From: Paractinoplanes atraurantiacus
GTDB taxonomy: Bacteria > Actinomycetota > Actinomycetes > Mycobacteriales > Micromonosporaceae
Direction: 5' to 3'
NCBI RefSeq assembly: GCF_900215205.1
Contig: NZ_OBDY01000004.1
Coordinates: 168,348 to 232,347 of the forward strand
Length of the DNA stretch: 64,000 bases
Made by a program: the position numbers and the translations under genes. Below the pieces are notes generated by a model. The model ran no database searches, had not been told where the DNA came from, and saw nothing but the letters and a program-made list of their open reading frames with translations. This document shows, in pieces, positions 61,601 through 64,000 of this stretch (position 1 is its first letter; the number at the start of each line of letters is the position of its first letter).

Positions 61601-63988
61601 CGGGGTGCCGGTGCCGAGCGCGTTGCGGGCCTCGACAGTGAACCGGTACGGCTTGTCCACGTCCAGATCCTGCATGGTGCAGGCCAGTTCGGCGGCGTCG
61701 CCCAGGACGACACACTCGTCGTTGCTGGGCGCCGTGGCACCGTTGAGGGCCGTGGCCCGCACCTTGTAGTCGATCGGCGTGCCACCGGCTGGCGCCGTCC
61801 AGGACACCTTGATCCGGCCGGGGGTCGAGGCGACCAGCTCGGCCTTGACGTCGGCGGGCACGCCGACCGCGGCCGGCATGATCGCGTCGCTGGCTTCCGA
61901 GGTGATCGTGTCCAGATCGCCGACCGCGCTCACCGTGAAGGTGTACGAGACCGTCGGGTCCAGGCCGGTGATCGAGCAGACCGGAGTGTCGAGGTCGTCG
62001 GCGCAGGTCGGGTCGAGGTCACCGACGTCGTTGCCGGTGGCCGGGATGACGTTCACGGTGTAGCTCGTGACCGCGCCTCCGCCCGTCGGCGGGTTCCAGG
62101 CCAGGTCCACCTCGCCGCTTCGGACGAGGGTGACGGTCGGCGTGGAGGGCTTGCCGGGCGCGCTGGCCACGATCGGGTCGCTGTCGGCCCCGGTCGAGGT
62201 GCCGGCGGTGTTGGTCGCGGTCACCGTGAAGGTGTACTCGGTCGCCGGGTCCAGGCCGGTGATGTCGCACTCGGTCGTGCCGACGACGACGTCGGCACAT
62301 CCGAAGTTCTCGGGGCCGTCGTCCGACGTGGCCGTCACGTCGTAGGTCACGACCGTGCCGCCGGTGTTCGGCGGGTCCCAGGTGACCTTCACCTTGCTCT
62401 CGGCATCGCCGAGGGCCGCGACCACGGTGCGCGGCACGCCCGGCTTGGACGGGGTGATCGCGTTGCTGTCGCCGGAGGCGGTCGCGCCCAGGTCACCGAC
62501 CGCGGAGACCTGGAAGGTGTACTCGGTCGCCGGGTCCAGGCCGGTGATCTCGCACGAAGGGGTGGCGAGATCGGCGCCGCAGTCGTCCGCCTTGACGCCA
62601 CCGGCCGGGGTGACCGTCACCGCGTAGCTGGTGAGCGTGCCACCGTCCGACGGCGCGTCCCAGGTCAGCTTGACCTTGCCGTTGGCGTTGCCGAGCGTCG
62701 CGACCGGCGTGGAGGGCTGGCCCGGCAGCTCCGAGATGATCGGCGGGGTGCTCAGGCCCGAGGTCTGCTCACCGGCCGCGTTCTTGGCGGTGACCGTGAA
62801 CTGGTAGGACTTGCCGTTCGCCAGGGAGTTGACCGTGCATTCGAACGTCCCCCCGAGCTCAGTGCAGACGTCGAGTGTCGACTGGTCGTCCGGCGAGAAG
62901 CTCTTGACGATGTACTGGTCGACGGTTCCGCCGTCCGCGGGCGCCTCCCAGTAGACGAAGGCCTCGCCGGCCTCGTCGCCCAACTCCACCGACGGCGGCT
63001 CGGGCTTGCCCGGGAAGGCGGGCTTGATCGCGTCCGAGGCGTCACTTGCGGGCGAGGCGCCACCGGCGTCGCCGGTCGCCGTCACCTTGAACGTGTAGCT
63101 CGTCGCTCCGGTCAGGCCGGTGACGTTGCAGGTGGTGTCGTCCGGATCCACCGACGTGCAGCTTCCGGACGGGGTGCCGGCCACCGAGTAACCGGTGATC
63201 GCCTGGCCGCCGCTGGGCTTGTCCCACGTGACCGCCACCGAGCTGTCGCTCAGCCGCTCCACGGTGGGCTTGGCCGGCTTGTGCGGCGGGCCGGCGACCT
63301 TCGCGGTCGAGGCGGCGCTGACCAGCGAGCTGCCGGTGGTGCCGGCGGCGGTCGTCACGCCGTTGGCCTGCACCCGGAACGAGTAGGACGTGTCCGGGAC
63401 CAGGCCCTCGAAGTCGCAGTACGGGCTGCCGGACGGCGCCACCAGCGTGGCGCAGGTTCCGGTCAGGGGGTCGGCCGTATTGGCCGTGACCTTGTAGGAG
63501 GCGATGCCGGGGCCGGGGTCGCCCGGGGTCCACGACACCCGCATCTTGGTCGGGCTGTCCTGGTAGTTCGCGGTCACCCCGGTCGGCGCGGCCGGCGGTC
63601 CGGGCGTCACCGAGGAGGAGGTGGCCCCGCTCGAACAATCGGTGGCGGGCGCGGTCGTACACGCCACGACGGTCACCGTGTACGCGGTGAGAGCGGTGAG
63701 CCCGGTGATGGTGCAGGAGGTCTGCGACGTGGTGTCGCAGTAGGCCCCGCCGGGGCTGGCGGTCGCCCGGTAGCCGCCCACCGGCCCCGGGTTGGACGCG
63801 GTCCAGCTCACGAGGACGCTCCGGCGTCCCGCCGCGGCAGTGACCGCTCCCGGGTCCGGCGGAGCCGCCGAGGCCGGCGCGGGATTCGTCACGATCCCCG
63901 CCACCGACAGCAACGCGCTCGCGATCGCGAGCGCCCACCTGGAGTTTCGCCGCCTTCGGCGCGGCCCTTCTGCTTGCACTGCCCTCAC
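58658..63988 (-). CDS. Secreted giant protein with 17 fibronectin III modules
   Basis: 1776 residues. N-terminal twin-basic signal region RRRRRNSRWALAIASALLSV with an AxA cleavage site near residue 41. Then 17 FN3 modules of ~90-105 residues (typical GxPxxPTVxLG... VTWDxPxxGG..., ITGLDPATEYTFTVTAxN). Nearly every module has two Cys 6-12 residues apart just before the ITGL strand (for example GSCTSVDPDDTTCNVTGL). The last ~110 residues are a distinct beta domain (VGQTLTISGTGFAPYTGVTL) like an IPT/TIG fold, and no sortase motif is seen. GTG at 63988; the frame is open to the window edge but the signal peptide fits this start. Expected to be a cell-surface or matrix adhesin. Confidence 0.92.
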   Translation of the reverse strand: MRAVQAEGPRRRRRNSRWALAIASALLSVAGIVTNPAPASAAPPDPGAVTAAAGRRSVLVSWTASNPGPVGGYRATASPGGAYCDTTSQTSCTITGLTALTAYTVTVVACTTAPATDCSSGATSSSVTPGPPAAPTGVTANYQDSPTKMRVSWTPGDPGPGIASYKVTANTADPLTGTCATLVAPSGSPYCDFEGLVPDTSYSFRVQANGVTTAAGTTGSSLVSAASTAKVAGPPHKPAKPTVERLSDSSVAVTWDKPSGGQAITGYSVAGTPSGSCTSVDPDDTTCNVTGLTGATSYTFKVTATGDAGGASPASDASDAIKPAFPGKPEPPSVELGDEAGEAFVYWEAPADGGTVDQYIVKSFSPDDQSTLDVCTELGGTFECTVNSLANGKSYQFTVTAKNAAGEQTSGLSTPPIISELPGQPSTPVATLGNANGKVKLTWDAPSDGGTLTSYAVTVTPAGGVKADDCGADLATPSCEITGLDPATEYTFQVSAVGDLGATASGDSNAITPSKPGVPRTVVAALGDAESKVKVTWDPPNTGGTVVTYDVTATSDDGPENFGCADVVVGTTECDITGLDPATEYTFTVTATNTAGTSTGADSDPIVASAPGKPSTPTVTLVRSGEVDLAWNPPTGGGAVTSYTVNVIPATGNDVGDLDPTCADDLDTPVCSITGLDPTVSYTFTVSAVGDLDTITSEASDAIMPAAVGVPADVKAELVASTPGRIKVSWTAPAGGTPIDYKVRATALNGATAPSNDECVVLGDAAELACTMQDLDVDKPYRFTVEARNALGTGTPSDATAAIVPDKPTEPRTVEANLVADTPAAIEVTWTAPAAGGAPSSYVVTSASTESGPETFGCPNVSVNDPKCLITGLSKTKHYTFTVSAKNAIDSTAASATAAIVADKPGAPTTPDVDLDVDAGAGNALVTWVEPVGGAEVEGYKVTATSPDGGALPAVCEADPGETECLVPNLDDEKQYIFTVTAWNLAGPTDSTATDPIVPGVPLAPTDVRVGISLTPGTIVVDWAQPPGSVVNQWTVTPDSADGGNEPAACRITPPQMLRCGFENLSLDKHYTFSISAVNDLGSLAQPYVTDPPVVPNLPNATGAPTAEIVAVDEGAQTGTITVKWRPAPRGATPIVGYTVSAYAESDPESPYRMDTCIEVPADGPLTCDFPGLPVEDTYTFVVTSIVDGGATADSEPSEPVNLRAPGLPGRPTVELGGANAVRVTWTEPEDGGPIMGYDVKSSPIVTTPQNCTNVGVKSRTCIFTGLISGNRYSFNVRANGTGGRYIETDYSDPILVGVPDVPERPTVVPGADTSQVTVSWARPGEGAGIAGYTVQTDGSDVCNVSSSDTSCPVTGLTATRSYRFRVQANGVAGAGDSAFSPLSEAIVPGAPGRPQNVDVVGGDRQIAVSWSAPQYAADRVVSYRVATTPGTGTCTTLAAVRECVISTGVENLTSYRVTVVAIGSTGLESPASVPSARVRPTAGAPGAPTDVTAASLNAGAKVTWAAPVVLGDGIAGYTATAVNSAGSSRSCSTTLLTCTITGLQNAQSYRVTVVAMGRGASGYSAPSAAATVVPSVPPAAPTGVGVVVGARTFAVSWTASVSGSDLLKDYTATATGGGTSYTCTTTATSCTISGLNPGSSYAVSVVANGQQAGVASAAATAAGGEVVALTATAPSLPSTVPVSAGTLTSSAVSPLRVGQTLTISGTGFAPYTGVTLGYYPNAVRLGGVVTDANGAFSQSVTLTGVSTGTSRTIVAAGMFTAGTVRYKTLTVTVNP

Positions 63989-64000
63989 ACCCCCGTGCTC

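Overview
The window is about 70% G+C throughout, with third codon positions almost always G or C, many GTG starts, and short ATGA/GTGA overlaps between neighbouring genes. The gene set points to an actinomycete, most likely of the Micromonosporaceae (Actinoplanes-like): a GlnA2-type glutamine synthetase, a DUF3052 + AhpE-type peroxiredoxin pair beside a valine tRNA, a Nif3/zinc-ribbon/RNase H operon, a bacterial-type class A RNase P RNA and a large fibronectin III surface protein. The family assignment is inference from gene content. There is no prophage, plasmid, insertion sequence, CRISPR array or obvious antibiotic cluster; this is chromosome with scattered accessory genes.

Layout. 1-9.0 kb: nadE (3' end outside the window), glnA2, a DUF350 membrane protein, an M50-like membrane protease, a SnoaL-like remnant, a four-gene ABC transporter/two-component operon, and an AAC(3)-like acetyltransferase. 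9.0-9.7 kb: gene-free DNA with a 93-bp tandem repeat and copy A of a dispersed element. 9.7-17.3 kb: an alpha/beta hydrolase and a divergent TetR repressor with twin operators, an RNB exoribonuclease, a 1064-residue Ala/Lys-rich histone H1-like protein, a small SPOR-like protein and asd. 17.4-23.3 kb: a methyltransferase, a LysR/membrane protein/RibA/M15 peptidase operon, an MFS exporter and an OhrR-type regulator. 23.3-26.1 kb: a divergent GAPDH paralogue in tandem with a PLP-dependent dehydratase, then copy B of the dispersed element.

26-32.4 kb: a small hypothetical, a P-loop kinase-like protein, a TSUP permease, rnpB, an epoxide hydrolase, a twice-frameshifted HEPN-type gene and a secreted GH18 chitinase. 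32.5-38.7 kb: a DUF3311 + MctP-type monocarboxylate symporter + methyltransferase operon, a VOC protein, a lower-GC solitary PD-(D/E)XK-like nuclease, an MFS transporter and a SLATT/DUF4231 protein. 38.7-41.7 kb is a decayed patch: a SHOCT protein, a barstar-like fragment, a helical-repeat protein, a broken short-chain dehydrogenase and a pentapeptide-DinB fusion. 41.8-47.3 kb: the Nif3/zinc-ribbon/RNase H-phosphatase operon preceded by a flavoprotein and an XRE-TPR regulator, divergent from a prim-pol-like gene. 47.3-52.7 kb: an XRE-cupin repressor divergent from a shortened thioredoxin-reductase-like flavoprotein, an orphan barstar, and a DUF402/FMN-binding/DinB operon. 52.9-64 kb: an M43 metalloprotease with a small partner, tRNA-Val, peroxiredoxin, DUF3052, a fused alpha-beta 2-oxoacid dehydrogenase E1 and a 1776-residue protein with 17 Cys-paired FN3 modules.

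The strongest leads are the GAPDH paralogue that has lost its catalytic histidine, its promoter operator that shares an 11-bp core with a site upstream of the XRE-TPR/prim-pol locus, the XRE-TPR/flavoprotein/prim-pol cassette itself, the solitary nuclease with atypical base composition, and the paired dispersed elements carrying DnaA-box-like words. No claim of a fully new system is proven from sequence alone.
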